DNA from: Luscinia megarhynchos
Taxonomy: Eukaryota; Chordata; Aves; Passeriformes; Turdidae
Direction of reading: 5' to 3'
Length of the DNA stretch: 64,000 nucleotides
Assembly: GCA_034336665.1 (NCBI GenBank)
Contig: CM067568.1
Location: 44,992,770-45,056,769, forward strand
The translations under genes were made by a program, and so were the position numbers. The stretch's first letter is position 1. Each line of letters starts with the position of its first letter. Shown in pieces: positions 14,001 to 29,000 of this stretch. A model generated the notes under the pieces. The model was not told the DNA's origin and did not search any database. It saw only the letters and a list, made by a program, of their open reading frames with translations.

Positions 14001-17000
14001 AAACACTAATGGAGGCTAATTTAAATTTCTATTTGCAGCCCTCATCTAAAGGTGCATTAACTTCAAATGTAAATACCCATATTTCAAATGTAAAGTTAAA
14101 TAATAATTTGCTGGATGAACTACTGTCTGAAAATACACAACACACTCTTCTTTCAGAATGATACACAAAGATCTTCTGTGCTTGGAAATGATTCATAGCA
14201 GATGGGAAAAAATCATTAATTGATTCTTCAAATAAAAGATCACAAGCGTAACTGAGACCCTGTTGGAAAATCAGATGGACTAAATTTTCAGAGAAGCTTG
14301 TGCTTTTCACAGAAGTCTGCTGGCAGAATTTCAAATCAGCTTGATGATTAAACAGAAGGTCATTTAAAGTGTGTTTACGTTAACAAGCCTCTGTAACCAT
14401 ATTCATACTAGGGCAAGGCATAGTACACAAAGCGTTTGTTAGATTATAATTGGTTTAGCTTACTTTCCATTATGTATTGGTAAAGGCAGCCCATGGGCTG
14501 GCTCGTGTTGCAGGTTACCCTGCTGTTCCTGTTCGTGCAGCAGTAGCTTTGGGTAAGATATCTGCGTGACAATATCTAAAAAACCCTGCCCAGCAGTTTT
14601 AAGTAGTGACCCTTGCACTTTTTTGGCCCGTGATCCCGTACATGCCACCACCCATTCTTATTATCAAACTTTAAACTGAAAATAGGACAAAAGTGATATA
14701 AACAATGCAAGGTTGTATTTCGTAAGAGTCTTTGGGCTGCTTGCAAGTGACTCTCTAGATTATGCTGCATTAAACCATATTCTTGTTAGTCTATCAATTA
14801 GTTTCTCAAGAAACAGACCTGTAATTCATAACACCAGAAATTGGTGTTAATTGCCTTGCAGTGTTCAAACCTGTTTATTACCCTTACCACCCATTCTTTT
14901 AACCTGCTGTGTATTCTCATGCATTCCATCTTTGAAACCACAGAAATCCTATTTTTTTACTTCTATTTCATTAATTCACTTGGTATGTGTGAAGGCAAAG
15001 TAGTCACACTGACACTTCTGAATAATGTTTTAATCCTTTGTGTTATTACATAATTTCTTGATTCGTTTTTATCTGGTGTAGTTTAGCACAGCAGTATGGA
15101 CCCACCCACTGCATCTCAAAGTGTAATCTCTCTGACACTTAAATGACATTTTTCCATTTTCTTGGGTAATGAATAATTTACAATGTGGGCCTGTAAAGAA
15201 TCTATGTTCGTATTTAAATATCTGTGAAATTTACAGATTCACTTTTTCATTTTGAAAGCTCTAAGGTAATACAAAATGTTTCACTTACTGCTCTTCCTTC
15301 TTTTTCCATAAAGAGTAGATTGTAAAAACACTTAATGAACTGTAGCTTGTAAGATATACAACTTTATAAGGCTGGTTGGTGGTTCCAGTGTCAGAAATTA
15401 AGAAGGAAATAATTAGAAAAACTATGTTTAAGCCAAGCCAGCCTATTAAAAGGGATATATAGATTTAGATATATATTCACCTATGAGTATAGGTAGGGTC
15501 AGAGGAGTCTAAATCTTACAAGTCTGGGAAAACATTTGTGAATTTATTGAGTATTTTTGTTTCTGATGTTAGTCTATTTTGTCTCACACTAGGAACAGAA
15601 AAAGCTCATTTAAGATTAAAAACTGAGAGGCTAATGTAGAACTGAGAGATACATCAAATATATAAATTAAAAAGAGTTAGTGAGAGGAGAGAAGACATCC
15701 AAACTCCCATGTTGCCAGAGGATGCAGTCAGACAAACCAAGGAAGCAAGCGCTACAAGGATCAGCCCAGCTTGGAGTTATGGAGATAGGGGTCTGAGCTT
15801 AGGGAGGAAAAGATGCAGAGGTAAAGGCATACTGTAGACAAAGAGAAAGAAAATAAGGAATAGCCTGGAGGATGCAAAGAGGCTACTCTGTCCATCATGC
15901 AAGTCATATGAAATGCAAGGCAATCCCTATATTAAATCTTGTTTGGAACTACATTTTTCCTTGCTTCATGTCTTCCTCTCAACATGCTTTTTTCCTTACA
16001 GGAGTTGGAAGTAGAGCATATTCTTTACAATCAGTTACAAAGATGAGGCTTAGAATCAGTCCCATTCCAGTCACCTCAGCAAAGATCAGCACAGCATTGC
16101 ACTCAGTCACCTGGATTCAACTAGTGCTCTGAGAACAGCATGCAGAAATGGTTAAAGCCTTAGAGCTTCATATGGCAACCAGGGATGCCAGTAATAAAAA
16201 ACTATTCATCCTCCTGGCTTCCTTGAAAATTGTTATTGTCTTGGTAATAAGATATTTTGAAAATCATCTGGGGCAAATTAATTAGATAGTGCATATCTGC
16301 TTAATTCCACTGAAGTGATGCTGCATGAGTATTTACTGAATGAAGATGTCAACCAACAATTTTATGTTGCTTATTAAATCCAAACCCAAGATCTGTTTGC
16401 AGCTTTTACCAAAACTATACTGTACTTTTATCAAACTGTGTTTCCTGACTGACACTTTGTTTCAAAGAGAGGTTTTTTTCTTGAATATTTACATGTATCT
16501 TTATAATTTAATGTCATTTCAATACAATATTGTTTCTGTCAAATTGATCCATTATTCCGAACTACTGGTCTGGCATAAGCTAAACTGTCATCATTGCCTC
16601 ATCACACAGCTCCCTACATCATTTTCATCTCATTCCAGCTTTGAAGTTTCATCATCCTTGTCAAGATCTGGAAATGCAGCTCAGAATATGGTAGTGCCCA
16701 CAAATCAGTAGTGGGTAAGTGCCCATCTTAATGTCTCAGTCAGTGATGTTTTTTAATACTTATCCATTTAAGTTCAGTATGTAAAACTCAAGATACACAC
16801 GAAGACACACACATTGAACCTTCATGTAATCTCTAAAAAGCAGTATTTATTGTGCTTCTAATGTGGAAACAGATGTTTAAGAAAGCATTCATCAAGAATG
16901 AACTTGATGCTTCAGTGCTACGAAGCTTTACTATATCGGTTGTTGGTGTTGAAAGTCAGGGATACTGATGTGAGCAGCATGGCTTAGAACAAGGTCTTGT

Positions 17001-19982
17001 TTCAGACTGGGTGCTTTAAATATGAAGTTTGTCACAGCCAGTCAACAACCTGATTTTCAAATGCTGTTTACACAGAATTCTATCTGGTCTGCTTTAGATG
17101 TTCATTCCATTAAAGACAACACACTGGAAAGCCAGATCCTAGGAGCTCTTTGGGGGGACACTGCATAGGATGCCCTCAGGCACAACAGCGATTTTATAAG
17201 CTCTGTCAACCTCTTCTCTTAAGGCCTTTTTAGTTGTCTTTACTTGTGTCATCATCCAACATACCCCCATGAGGTAACTGATACTATCATCATCTGAAAC
17301 TATCTCAGAACAAAGTAAAGGAATTAAGAAACCTCTGCCAAGGCACAGATCCTGCTAACTGATTAACCACTGTCACAAACTGTTTACTGAGAGTGCTTCT
17401 TGAGGCCCCTATGAAGTCAATATGTACACTTCATTAGGCATCCTAATGGAAAAAATAATGGAAAAGATGCTTTGAGATCGTAATCACCTCCATGCTTTTC
17501 CCCAGTCATTCCAAACATGCCATGGTCATGATAGCTTCAAGGATTTTTCAAGTTGTTCTAGAGGTGGTTGGGGAATCTAAACCTGATTATGCCTCCTAGC
17601 TTAGAGAAATAGCATACTGCATTTCCAACAATTTTTGGGGAAGTCGTATAGCAAAAGCTGGGTTTTACTGTGAGCATCTCACTAGTTTTATTGTCATTCC
17701 AAGTTTAGTAATTAATAAACAAAATAACGGCACAATCTATTACAGATATCATACAGCAAATATAGTGATCTAAAGTTAAAACTCAGAACATTAATCAAAC
17801 GGACTTTTTGCTGTTACTATATAAAATCACCACAAGAAGGTGAGTCTTGTCTCACTGCACTTACACAAATTTAATATTTAAATTATTCAGTTTCTAACCA
17901 GTCATCATCAGTAGTGTATGTTTATTCACAAAGGAGCAGCAGGCCCAAATGCTTCTGTATGGTATCTACAGCTGACATTTTAGCATTACTGATATTCATA
18001 GTCCTGTAGCTTGTTAGCCTCTTGTTGTCATATGAACCAAAAGCTTTTAGGGGCCTAAAGGTTTACTGATAAAATCTCATAGGTACTTTCATTTCTGCTG
18101 CTGGGCACACAGTTTATGAGAGGATAATCAGGCTTTGCCAACATCAGAACAGGGCATTTTTTGACAAAATACCTAGCTAAAGACAGCTTTTGTTCCAGAC
18201 TTGTTTTCTGAACTTCAGACTGTCTTTCAAGTCCAATTAAACTAGTAGATCATCAGTAGCAGGCCATCAATCCTACAGATGATTTAGATGGTTTTAAAGC
18301 TCCTCAGAAATAAAGCAAAATTATCTGAAAGAATCTAATGAACACATCTGAAGTGTTTTATTAGGATCATTGTATTTAGTTTGAAATCGCTAATTAATCA
18401 TTCCAGACTGGTGTTAGAAATTCTCTTTACAGAAAGAATAGTGTATTTAAATTGATACTTATAGGCCTGAACTAGTGCTCAGTGACATCTCTATATCCAA
18501 CTTCTTGTTATCTTAAAAGTGTGTGTTTGGAATTACTGATGATTTCATAATGAAGACTATTTTTGTACGGCATACAGAGTGATAACATAAAAGCAGCAAA
18601 GGAGAGTTAGAAAGTAGTAAGCTGGAGTTTAGAAAATAAAGACTGTTTTCTTTTGGTTGATAATGTTACATAAAGATTTCAGAATTAAGAATAGATGCAA
18701 AATTGACTGTAAATTTCAGTGCGCCCATCTTAACCTTCCAGAGGTCTGCAAACTGGGAAACATTTTGGACAGATTAGGATAAAAGTATCATTTCAGTCAA
18801 AACATATCACTGCTCTTCAAGTTAATTACAGAATAACTGCTCAGAGAAACAAATTTTCACACTATTCTACTCAGCTCTCCAATTGTGAGAGTGAAACTTT
18901 GTACTGTCATAGTTGCAGAACAAAAACTGTGGATCTTTAACAGAAAAGTTAACTTTTGCTAGAAGAGTGTAACATCTCATTACATATTAATTTAGTAGTA
19001 TCTTTTAAAAAGAGCAGCTCAGTTTCTCTCATATCTATTACTTCTTTTGAATGGCATCAAGAATGGCTTGTTTTGAATTAAAGAAAAACTTGGAGGTTGG
19101 TAATTTAATGAATTGGAGGATAGTTTCAGGTTCTTTACCTGAAAATGACCAAGGTTAAAATCATATGCAGCCAAGTTATTTTAGCCAGACTTAACTTTTT
19201 CCGTAATAGTGATAATAAACCCGTTTTAGTTATTAGTAGTTCTGGTTGAGAGAAAAGCTTTATGTGAACTTTTGTCTGGATTGCAGAAAGATGATATTTT
19301 AAATCTTCAAAAGAAGTAAAAAGAGGCAGACGTTGATTATAATTAGGAAACTTATTTCTGTACCTACTCCAGATTGTGTGACAAGTGACTTAAACATCTC
19401 TATGTGTGCTTTCCCACTGGAAGAGTAGCCACAGGAGTATTCACTTCTGCATAATTAGTATTTGAAAACCATCATACAAGTGAAATGTATTACAGTGACA
19501 TTTTCTGAATATAATTCTCTCTTTACCGCAAGATTGCCTTGCTAATTGTCTAAAAGTATTTTGATCAGAGAAGTAATATTATAGATTATACCCTGGTACT
19601 TTAATCCACTTGTGCTTTTGCAATTTTAAAGTTTCCCCAACAATGGCTTTTGGAAAACTGAATACTCTAGAAAATTAATATATATCAGGGAGGAAAGACA
19701 TGTTTCTTACATTATAGGGCAGCAAAATTTTGTATTTTATCCCAAATGTTAAAGTGCATGTTTCCAGCTCATTTGTTGAAAGATTCAGTTTAGATAGACA
19801 CAGTCATAGAATGTCAGTGAAATAACCCTTTGAATCTGATCTCCCTTTTGAGTTAAACTTAGAATTTCTTTGATGGAACATGAGGAGGAAATGTAAGATA
19901 AGCTCTCCAGAAAATCGGAATTTAAAATGCGGGGAAAAAAAAGACACTTTGTGTTTAAATTTATAATTATCTTTCTGTTAAG
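11069..19982. other. DGLUCY: Gene-free AT-rich stretch before DGLUCY exon 1
   Basis: I see no coding exon. An upstream non-coding DGLUCY exon may lie here or left of the window, because the initiator exon appears to start at an acceptor (19983). No further CR1 or LTR copies were recognised. Confidence 0.5.
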
Positions 19983-19991
19983 GATGAAGAG

Positions 19992-20094
19992 ATGCTTTTG
20001 ACAGGAGGCTTGAAATCTCTGCTTCCCCATGTGCTGAGAAGAATAATTCGATGCAACAGACTCAGTATTAGTAATACTTCTGGAATGGCAGAAG
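19992..20094 (+). CDS. DGLUCY: DGLUCY coding exon 1 (start codon, mitochondrial presequence)
   Basis: The ATG at 19992 opens a frame starting [20 protein letters not shown], rich in Arg and hydrophobic residues and without an acidic residue until Glu34, as expected of a matrix-targeting presequence. The ATG at 19984 upstream hits a stop after five codons, so 19992 is the preferred start. A likely acceptor AG at 19981-19982 follows TTCTGTTA, so this exon probably begins at 19983 and the 5' UTR continues in an upstream non-coding exon that I could not locate. The donor is GTGAGT at 20095; the exon ends in phase 1. Confidence 0.85.
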
Positions 20095-23000
20095 GTGAGT
20101 AAACCTAACAGCTCTCTGGTTCCATTTTAGATTCATAACTGTGTGGTTTTTTGTTTGTAAAGGATTGAAGAAATATCAAAAGTACCAAAGTAAAATAGAA
20201 GAAAATGTTATGTTCTTGGGTGTTTTTGAAATCACACTGTAAGCACCTAACTCTGGTTTTTTAAATCATAAGGATATATCAGAGAAAATACACCATCCTA
20301 CCTGAGTAGTGTACGTGGACTTTGTTTTCAGTGTTTGCAGTGCATCCCTTAGTTTCCAAATGTCATTGACAAATGATGGATGCAGAAAATATTTGAAAGG
20401 TCTTTAACCAAATCTGGGTTTCCTTGCATGTTATTATCAATCACATTTGTAAGATGACCTACTACGTTCTTCACAGACTCCTTGCTTTACTTAGCACATC
20501 AAATATACTTTGGGGGAGAATTAGAGACATCTAGTTAGTTACAGGAGTGGTTTTCTGCTTTATTTATAACAGAAGGTGAAGATTACTGGGTCAGCTAGAC
20601 TGGGAGTTATAAGGGAGAGGAAAAAATTAGTTTTATACTCAGATAACTGAATGCATTTTGGAAGATTAATTTTTGTCTTGCCTCTCATAGCTGGACTTTT
20701 ACAGAAGTAGAGAAGTTTTCATTGTTGTGATCAACTTTAAAAAATAATGTAAAGAAAAATACCATAGCAAATCTAGCTGATCAACAAAGCTGTGTGTACA
20801 ATAGTAGCATTACTATAAAAAATGCTAAAGGTATTTTTTAGAACCATAGTCAGTCTTGAAATTGTGGTTTTCTTTTCTATCAGTTCCTAAGTTGAAAAAT
20901 ACTAATAGAAGACATTGTATAATGTTAATGATTTGCAGTTTTCCCAAGCTGAATTTTTAAGTGAATTTATTGCTGCAGTAGTTTTAAGTGTATTAGTTCT
21001 AACATTTTTAGAAGTACTGTTAACATATAAAACAAGTTAATGAACAGTTTCATTATACAAAAAGAACCATTGTAACAAACTGTCTTATGTTGTTGTTATT
21101 CAATTCTTTCTTACTATCCTCATTGTCATTCCCCATAGAAGTTAAAAGCTCTTTCTGAATTTCTCTGAACTGAGAACTTGGGTGTGTTGAATTAATGCCT
21201 GAGTTGGTCAGCACATCCAGCTCCACTACCATTGCCTGTGGTAATGATGGCTCAATAATGCAAGTGAATCCATCAGGAGATTTGGGTTTCAGGTATACAA
21301 AAAGTAAGGGCACCTGTCAGGAGGAGCAATAAAGTTCTCAAAGTGTTAGAATGAAGCTTCCTGAATTTATGAAGTATTTGCCTGAAGATTCAGCTTGTCA
21401 TCTGTAACTAGTATGTGAAATTCAGTGTTGTCAGTTGAATGTCCTGACTAAGCCCATAATTTTAAGAATTCATTAATATAACCAGCAAAGCAGAAAGTGC
21501 CTGTGGATTTCTCATGGATGGCAGGGTATGAAATTGAGGGGTAACCAAATTTAGTGGTTTTTTCAGTGGTAAATGTAGTATGTTTATTTAGCAAAATTAT
21601 TTTTCTGTATTTAGCAAGAATCTCTTTCTGTATTTAGTAACTTTTGCTAGTAATAAAATGAATTTTTGTGCTGACTACTCCCAAGAGAGCAGTTTGTAGA
21701 CAAATTCAGTATGCAAATTCATGCTTACCTCAGCCTTTGCTTTGCATTTTTCCATCAGGAATAAAATTCTCTTTGGATTTCTTTGTTAGCTTTGGTCAAG
21801 AGTAAGATTTGGCTCATTTTCTACAGCCTTTGAAGGCAGCTCATTGATCTCAACTAAATTATTGCCATTTTGATGACAGACTACTGCAGTATTTAAGAAA
21901 GTGAGTGCTTCTGTGCAGCCTCCTACTCGCCTGCCTGGTATCAGACAGTAATGACTCTTCAAGAGAGTATCAGTACAGAATTTAGGGATTGTTATTTGCT
22001 AGGTTTATATACCCCAAACCAGTTGTACTCCAAATTTCCCCTCATTATTTGAACAGTTGATATTTCCATGCAGGAAAGTTTAAATAGCATTGGTATTAAC
22101 TACTACTGTTAAGAAAATAAGTTTTTGTTAAATAAATGAATGGGACCTTTCTTCAGTGGTAGTCATTGCAAAAATGTTAGTGTCTTTAGAAGCTATTTCA
22201 TAGTGGTAGTGAACAACCTTTTAACTCAAAGCTATTTCCAAGTGAAGAAAGTGTAGCAGTTCTGTTTGGTTTAGTTTAGTTTAGTTTTTTTAATTAGAAA
22301 TTAAATTAGAATTTTAATTAGAAATTACTGAGATTCAGTGGACAGTCAAGAGTTTATTCCTGAGCAGTAATCATATCTGTTTAATTGCAGCCCACATTAA
22401 AATTCCCTAGCCAAGAAATTTTAAAGAATGTTCTATCATCATCAAGATAAAAGGAGTTTACTCTTGGATTGATTATTATCTTGGTATGGTGAAAAATAAT
22501 TGTGAAAGTGTGATATGTGATAGCCTTTCTTTGGCTGTGAGTTAACATTTGCAAATAAAGCATTTCCCTACAGAAGACTAATGTCCCCAGTTAGACAAGA
22601 AATTTTGTTTATATATAAATTAATAGAATTGTTTATTAATTATGGTGCCCTCATATTCTGCTGCTACCCATGTCTGCCAACTGTTTTAGCTGTGAATGAC
22701 TTCACATATAGAGTAGGCCTCGCTATGATTTTTAAAACATTTCAAGAAGTTTGATCTAATTACAGAGTTCTAAACCAAAAAATTCCTTCAGGTAATTTTT
22801 ATAAACCATCTGAAGAAATTCTTACAGAAAAGTTATTGTTTCACAAACAAAAATTTGAATTAATAACCAGCCATTCCTACCTTCCACAATTTAAGGCTAT
22901 AAACAGGCCAATGTTGTGATTTTGCACAAGTCCCTGGCTGATGACTTTGAGAAGTTCTGCCGTGCAAACGATGGACCCCTGCCACTGCTGTACAGAAGTC

Positions 23001-26000
23001 AACCAGGAGACTGGAAATGTCCTTCCCTGAGTAGTGATTCTGATATCAGGTAACTACAAACCAACTCTGCTGGCCAGTATTCTGAAGTGAATGCTGGTGG
23101 TGATTAGGAGGATTTGAGGAAACAGCCTGGTTACACTATTGAATATTTGGAACAACGTTCTTTACTTGGAGTTTTATCTTTGAGTGAAAACAGCCTGATT
23201 ATCTTGTTCTTGAGCCACATGTTATGATAATTGTCAGTATTACAAATCTTTCTCTAATCCAAAGGTGAAAATTTGTGTGGTTTTTAAGTACTTTGCAATC
23301 TGAGCCTGCAGAATTCAATAATAGGGTTTTATATTTGTTTTGTTTACTGGAAACGTGGCCACTTGTAGAGTCTCTGAAATTTGAAATATGTACTCATGTG
23401 GTTAACTCTAAATACAAGGTTTAAACCAGCTTGTATAAGGCTGGGTTATATATGAAGCATATGGGGCCTTTACCTATAAAGCCTAAAAAAATCTCAGTCT
23501 CTAATATTCTGTCTGCCAGCTTGGTTTTGTGCAGAATAAGATGTTCTGGGGGGTTTGCCTGTGTTTGTTTCATTATTAGTCAAAAAGAACAAAATGGATA
23601 AAGCAGGCTGTATCTTGTGGTTTCATACTGGGTTTATGTCAATTCAACCAATTCACCTTGTTTTCAAAAAATGTGACAAAGATGTGATAACTTCTTATTT
23701 CACTAGAACTGACTGCCTACAGTACAGAAAATATGAGCATGGAGCTTGTACTGGATCACTGAAAAGCCTTAAGGAATATTCTGAACAACTTAAGGACATG
23801 GTGACTTTTTATTTAGGCTGCAGCTTCTCTTTTGAAAAAGCAGTCCAAAAAGCTGGCATTCCAATCAGAAACGTTGAGCAAAAATGTAATGTAAGCATGT
23901 ACAAAGTAAGTATATGCACACACACATAATCTTTGTTGCAATTTTGCCTGTCAGTTTTGCTCATATTCACATTAGGTACATATACCTATTGTTCAAATCA
24001 GAACTTTTTTTCTCTGCCTACACAGTAAGTAAAGGTATGTGCTAGTACTGAGCACATAAATAGGGTAAAATATTCCCAGCCTCAGTTCAGTGTAAGGGCA
24101 TTCTCCTTTTTAATTCATTTTTCGTGTTTCCTGTGGCATCCATTTCATTTGGATCCTGTCCTGGTTTGCCCACTCTGTTTCACCCAATGATCCATGCACT
24201 GTTCTGACCATGTCTTTGCTTGTGTCCTGCTCTCCATGCCAGCTCCTGCTTGCAGTTGGAATATTCTTTTTATAAACCATGGCAATAGCAGTTTCTTCTG
24301 CATGACAGCCACATTCTGGAATTTTCCTGAGACAGTAGAGCCTTTAAACTGCAGCTTACTATAAACCTAGACCTAGATATTCCCAAAGACTTGAGATGTC
24401 TACCACACCACTTAAAATTATGACTGTGCTCAAAAAGTTTGTGGTGTACATTTTAATGGTAACAGAAGTCACAGAATAATTCTGACCCCAGTAAATAAAG
24501 CCCTTAATACTAAGAACATTGAAGTACACATCTGCATGCCTTTTTCATTTAGTTCATGCTGTGCTACTGGAGTAAAGTTATTGTTGTTTTCAGTGTTACC
24601 ATTGCACAATCTATGCTATGCTCCTGGTCAAAATGAAGGTGCAAACATATCTCATACGTGAGTCCTTCTACCAAGCTTAAAGAAAAAAAGACCAACTATG
24701 TATCTGCTTCTAGCATTTCAGAATTAGGAAAATTTTATCATTTATAGCTCATTAATGCTCTGAAGAGCTGCACAGTGTGTTTCTTCAGTGACAGGTGTGA
24801 TTATTATAATCATTTTAAAGGCTTTAAATGAACAGTTTCTAGACAGCTCTAGCTCTCTGGATGTCTTGTTTATGTTCAACTGCAATTCAGATATCTGACA
24901 TTTTTTCCTAAAAAGCTGACCTGCTTTATTTCTAAATAGAAAAGATGCCTCAGCCTCCCAGTTGGTAAGGATGATGAATTCTATAGAGCCTTTGTAGAGG
25001 CATGAAAGATTTGTATGTATGGAACTGTCATGTAGCTTCTGTACAAGTGGGTACTGCCATCAGCAGTTGCTGACCCTGGAATGTTGTAGGGCACTGTATT
25101 CAAGTACAGAGGGTAGATTCAGTCTAAGTAGATTTGTAGCTGTGCTAATAGTTTCTATTAGCTTTTTCATCTTCTGTAGAGGGAACATACCATTGATTTC
25201 TGACAATATTCAGCATACACTGAGCTCATCTTGCTGTGTGCACTGGAACAAGGAATGCATTAAGTTGAAAATTTTAGTGATCTATGTGATGGAACTAAAT
25301 TACGGAATCTTAAAGAAAAAAAAATACAGGAACTTAAGATTTTTTTTCAAAAGGGTTTAAAATGAATGTTAGAATGCAGCCTTTCTAAACTCACATAAAG
25401 AGCAAAGATTTTGATTTATTTATTTGAACATTTTAGAAGCATTATTCAATATTCCTGCTAACACTGGATTCTTTTGAACTGCCAGACATCTGTGCCGTGC
25501 TACAGCACTTCTATGTTTCACTGCAACTTAGTAGTCACAATGAGACCTATTCCTGAAAGCAAGTTGGGAGCAGCTGTACTAGCAACATCTGAATTAAAAG
25601 AAGCCCATGGAGCACCAATTCACATAGGTGACCCTGGTCAGTGCTTTTCATTTCTCATTCTGCATGCACCTGACTGTGTATACAGGGGGAAAAAGAGGGA
25701 AAGCATGGGAAGCGGTAGGACTGAAATATCTGCACCGCTAAATCTGTTTTAATCCTTTCTGATGGTCACAAACCTTAATTTAAGAGGAAACAGAAAGAAA
25801 GAAAAAAAAATAAAAAAGGTTTTGAGTGAGCTGAACACACAGATTTCTTAGATAAAAGATAGTTGTTGGATAAGATAAGTTATCTGGCAGGGGTGGTTTT
25901 GGTAAAATGTGTAATCGCATTCTTTTGAAATGTGTGCAGTTTCATTTATATGTGAATACTTTCTTGCTGTCAGAGATTCCAGTGACAGGATAGCAATGAC

Positions 26001-29000
26001 TGACAGCATGGGGAGAAGCATTTTGTATCTTAGTGGTTGAATGTGAAAGCAAATATTGCATTATTTTTAAAAATACTGAAATAGCATACAATGAACACAA
26101 CACTTAAGACAAAAATGAATAGAAATATTACAAGATTTTTTTAAAATCTAGTTTGAACAAGACTGAAAAACAAAAATTTGAGGCTGTTTGAAAAAGAACA
26201 AAACCAAACAAACACCTGTAACATGAAGATAGATTGCAATAATTCCCCCCCTTACTGTCAGAAGTTTGGTAATCATGGGTTACATACACAGAAGGATCGC
26301 ATTGCAGGGCATGGAAGGAGATGTCACTGGTTAACACAACACTCCAGTAATGTACTTGAGTACTTAAGCCTGAAAACTAGCAATAAGTCATTACAAAATA
26401 GTAAACTATCATATATGCAGATTATATAAATTAATTTCAGAAAAGAGAGCGGTATATTAAATCATCTGATAAATTTAAAACCAAGGGAAGATAGCAAGTG
26501 CTTAGAATTACCCAGATTATTACAAGTAGGTGTTAGAATGAAGCAAAAGACAATTTATTGAAAGGCAGCTAAGAGTGAGATGTATTTATCTAAGACAGAG
26601 AGGAAAAGAGAAATTGATAATTTCTTTAGCTAAAGAATGTAGGAAGTTAATGCAGTAGAAAATGTGTTCTAGAAAGAACTCATTTTGCACAGCCATCATT
26701 TATTCTTGTTTGCTAGTGCTATGAATAAAATTCTTCTGTTGATCCAGAAGATTTATATTATCTTGGAAACTCAGCATAGATGTCTAACTTGCATTTTGTT
26801 GCAAAAATAAGGTAAATGCAATTTTACTGGTGTTATCGAGTACAAAAAAAAGGGAAATCAAGTCAGCTCAGGCTCTGAGGATACACACTCAAAGGCAAAC
26901 TAAGTGTTCTACTTTTGGGGGACTTGACATTCTTGAACTCTTAACTCAGTGTTATTGAATGATGTTTAGGGTCCACCCCCCCCAGCTTTGCAGTATTACT
27001 GCTTAATTAGAATTGCTCATGATTTCATTTTTCATCAATTCCAGGTCTACTGGGAATACAAGATCTTTCTAAACCAGACTATGGAGATCCAGTTCACCTT
27101 CACCCTGGTGATATTCCAGTGTTTTGGGCCTGTGGAGTGACAGGAGTAGAAGCAATTATCAACTGCAGTATGTACTGCCTAGAGATTCTTTTAAAATTAT
27201 CTCTCAATCTCTTTTTTCTGTTTCTGTTTTATGTTGTTTTTTTTTAAAAGGAGACTGAACTTGCTGATTAGCAGGCTTGATTTTAGGGTAGGATAAAAAA
27301 CACCCCAAACAACAAAAAAGCCTTTGGCAGGAGAGTTTTTGTTGTGAAATGCAGGTCTGCTTTAAAGAAAATTCATGCTGAAATTTCACCACTTTTGTGT
27401 ATTTTAAATGTTTAAATCTACAGCTCTGGCAACATCAAAACATCTTTTTAAGCATTATAAGAAAACCAAGAAGTTTAAAGGCATTAATTTTTAAGCTTCC
27501 TCCTTTTAAAATATTATTTTGTACTACATTGAATTAAAGCAATAGTAAAGGAAAAAAAAAAGAGAGAAGAAAAAAAGAAGCCAGAAATCTTTCCAAAATG
27601 TTGTCAAGAGCTAGCAGATTAATTGACATGGAAAAGGGTTCTCATGGAGAATGTTGAGCTTTTAGTTTTCTCCAAAATTAAGTAAATGTGACACACTTTA
27701 CATAGATGAAACTTTTTCTTCTGCAGAGTGTTTCTGCACTGTGTACAGTCATTTATGCAGGCATGAGCACAAAGGGCAAGACAATGCAACAAAACCATAG
27801 TAACAGTATTATATACTTCTCTAAGTCACTGTGTGGAATGAAATACTGTATTTTCATTCTTACTGAAAGAGAAGCTTAATAATCACAGGCAATATATTTG
27901 GGACAATCCTGGGAGGTCATCTGTTTTGTCCTTCTCTCCTTGCAAGGTCCTTGTGGTTTCTTACAGATGTTTTATCTGAACTTCTTTCAACACCTGCTCT
28001 AGTATGTTCAGCTCTAGAGGAGTCTTCTTTATCTATCTTTCATACAATCTCTTTTCTCCAGTTCCAAATCCACCCTGAAAATCCTACTCTTACTCGAATT
28101 CTTTAGCAAACCTATTCATCTTCCTCATGCATCCTTGTTGTAGGAAAAAGAGAAAAAATTTGCCAATGTCTCTCCAACCTCGTCCACAAGTGGCTATCCT
28201 GTTCTTGCCTGGAACAGACTTTCACTTTTGTTTATTTCTCCATTTTCTATATTAAAACCAGTCGTCAATAGTGCATTCCAGGAAGTCTTTGAATAGTTTT
28301 TATTTTGCTTTGCTACTTTCTCAGCTAGGAAGTTTAAAATCTGCCATACCACCAGTAACCATACTTTAGATTAATCTCCCAGCTTGTCACAAAAAACTGT
28401 CTGCTCACAGGGTTTGGTGAGGTATAGTAAACCTCAACAACCATGTTCCCCAGATGCTTTAAAATGCTAGCCAAAGACTCCCAACAGATGTAGCTCAAAC
28501 CAAGCACGTATGTACTTAGTAAAGAAATATCTTCTCCATTTTCACCCTTCTAACAAAGAAAGTTTTGTTTGTTTAAGTATACCAGTTGTGATTTACCTAA
28601 CAACACAACAATTTTGCCAAATCAAGTATTACCTAGATTCAGACTTCTGGAGTCAGTATAAAGACAGGAAACATTTTCAGCTTAGGGAGCTACTATGCTG
28701 TCAGGTCTAAAGAAACTTATTTTTCTCCAGGGTTTTAAAGGCTACTCATATTTCCTTTGCTAACACTTACTGGTCCCCTTTTGTTGTTACTCCTTGCCAG
28801 TTTAAATTGTCATGGTTTAACCCCAGCCAGCAGGACCAGGGAGAGAACTGGAAGGGTAAAAACTGGAAAACTCCTGAGTTGAGATAAAGACAGTTTCATA
28901 GGGAAAGCAAAATCTGTGGATGCAAACAGAGCAAAATAGGGAATTCATTCACTGCCTCCCATAGACAGGCAGGTGTTCAGCCATCTCCAGGAGAGCAGAA

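Noticed and set aside
22904..22905. Alternative acceptor for DGLUCY exon 2 (AAACAG)
   Set aside because: Joining there shifts the frame into a TGA within a dozen codons; the AG at 22894-22895 keeps the conserved frame.
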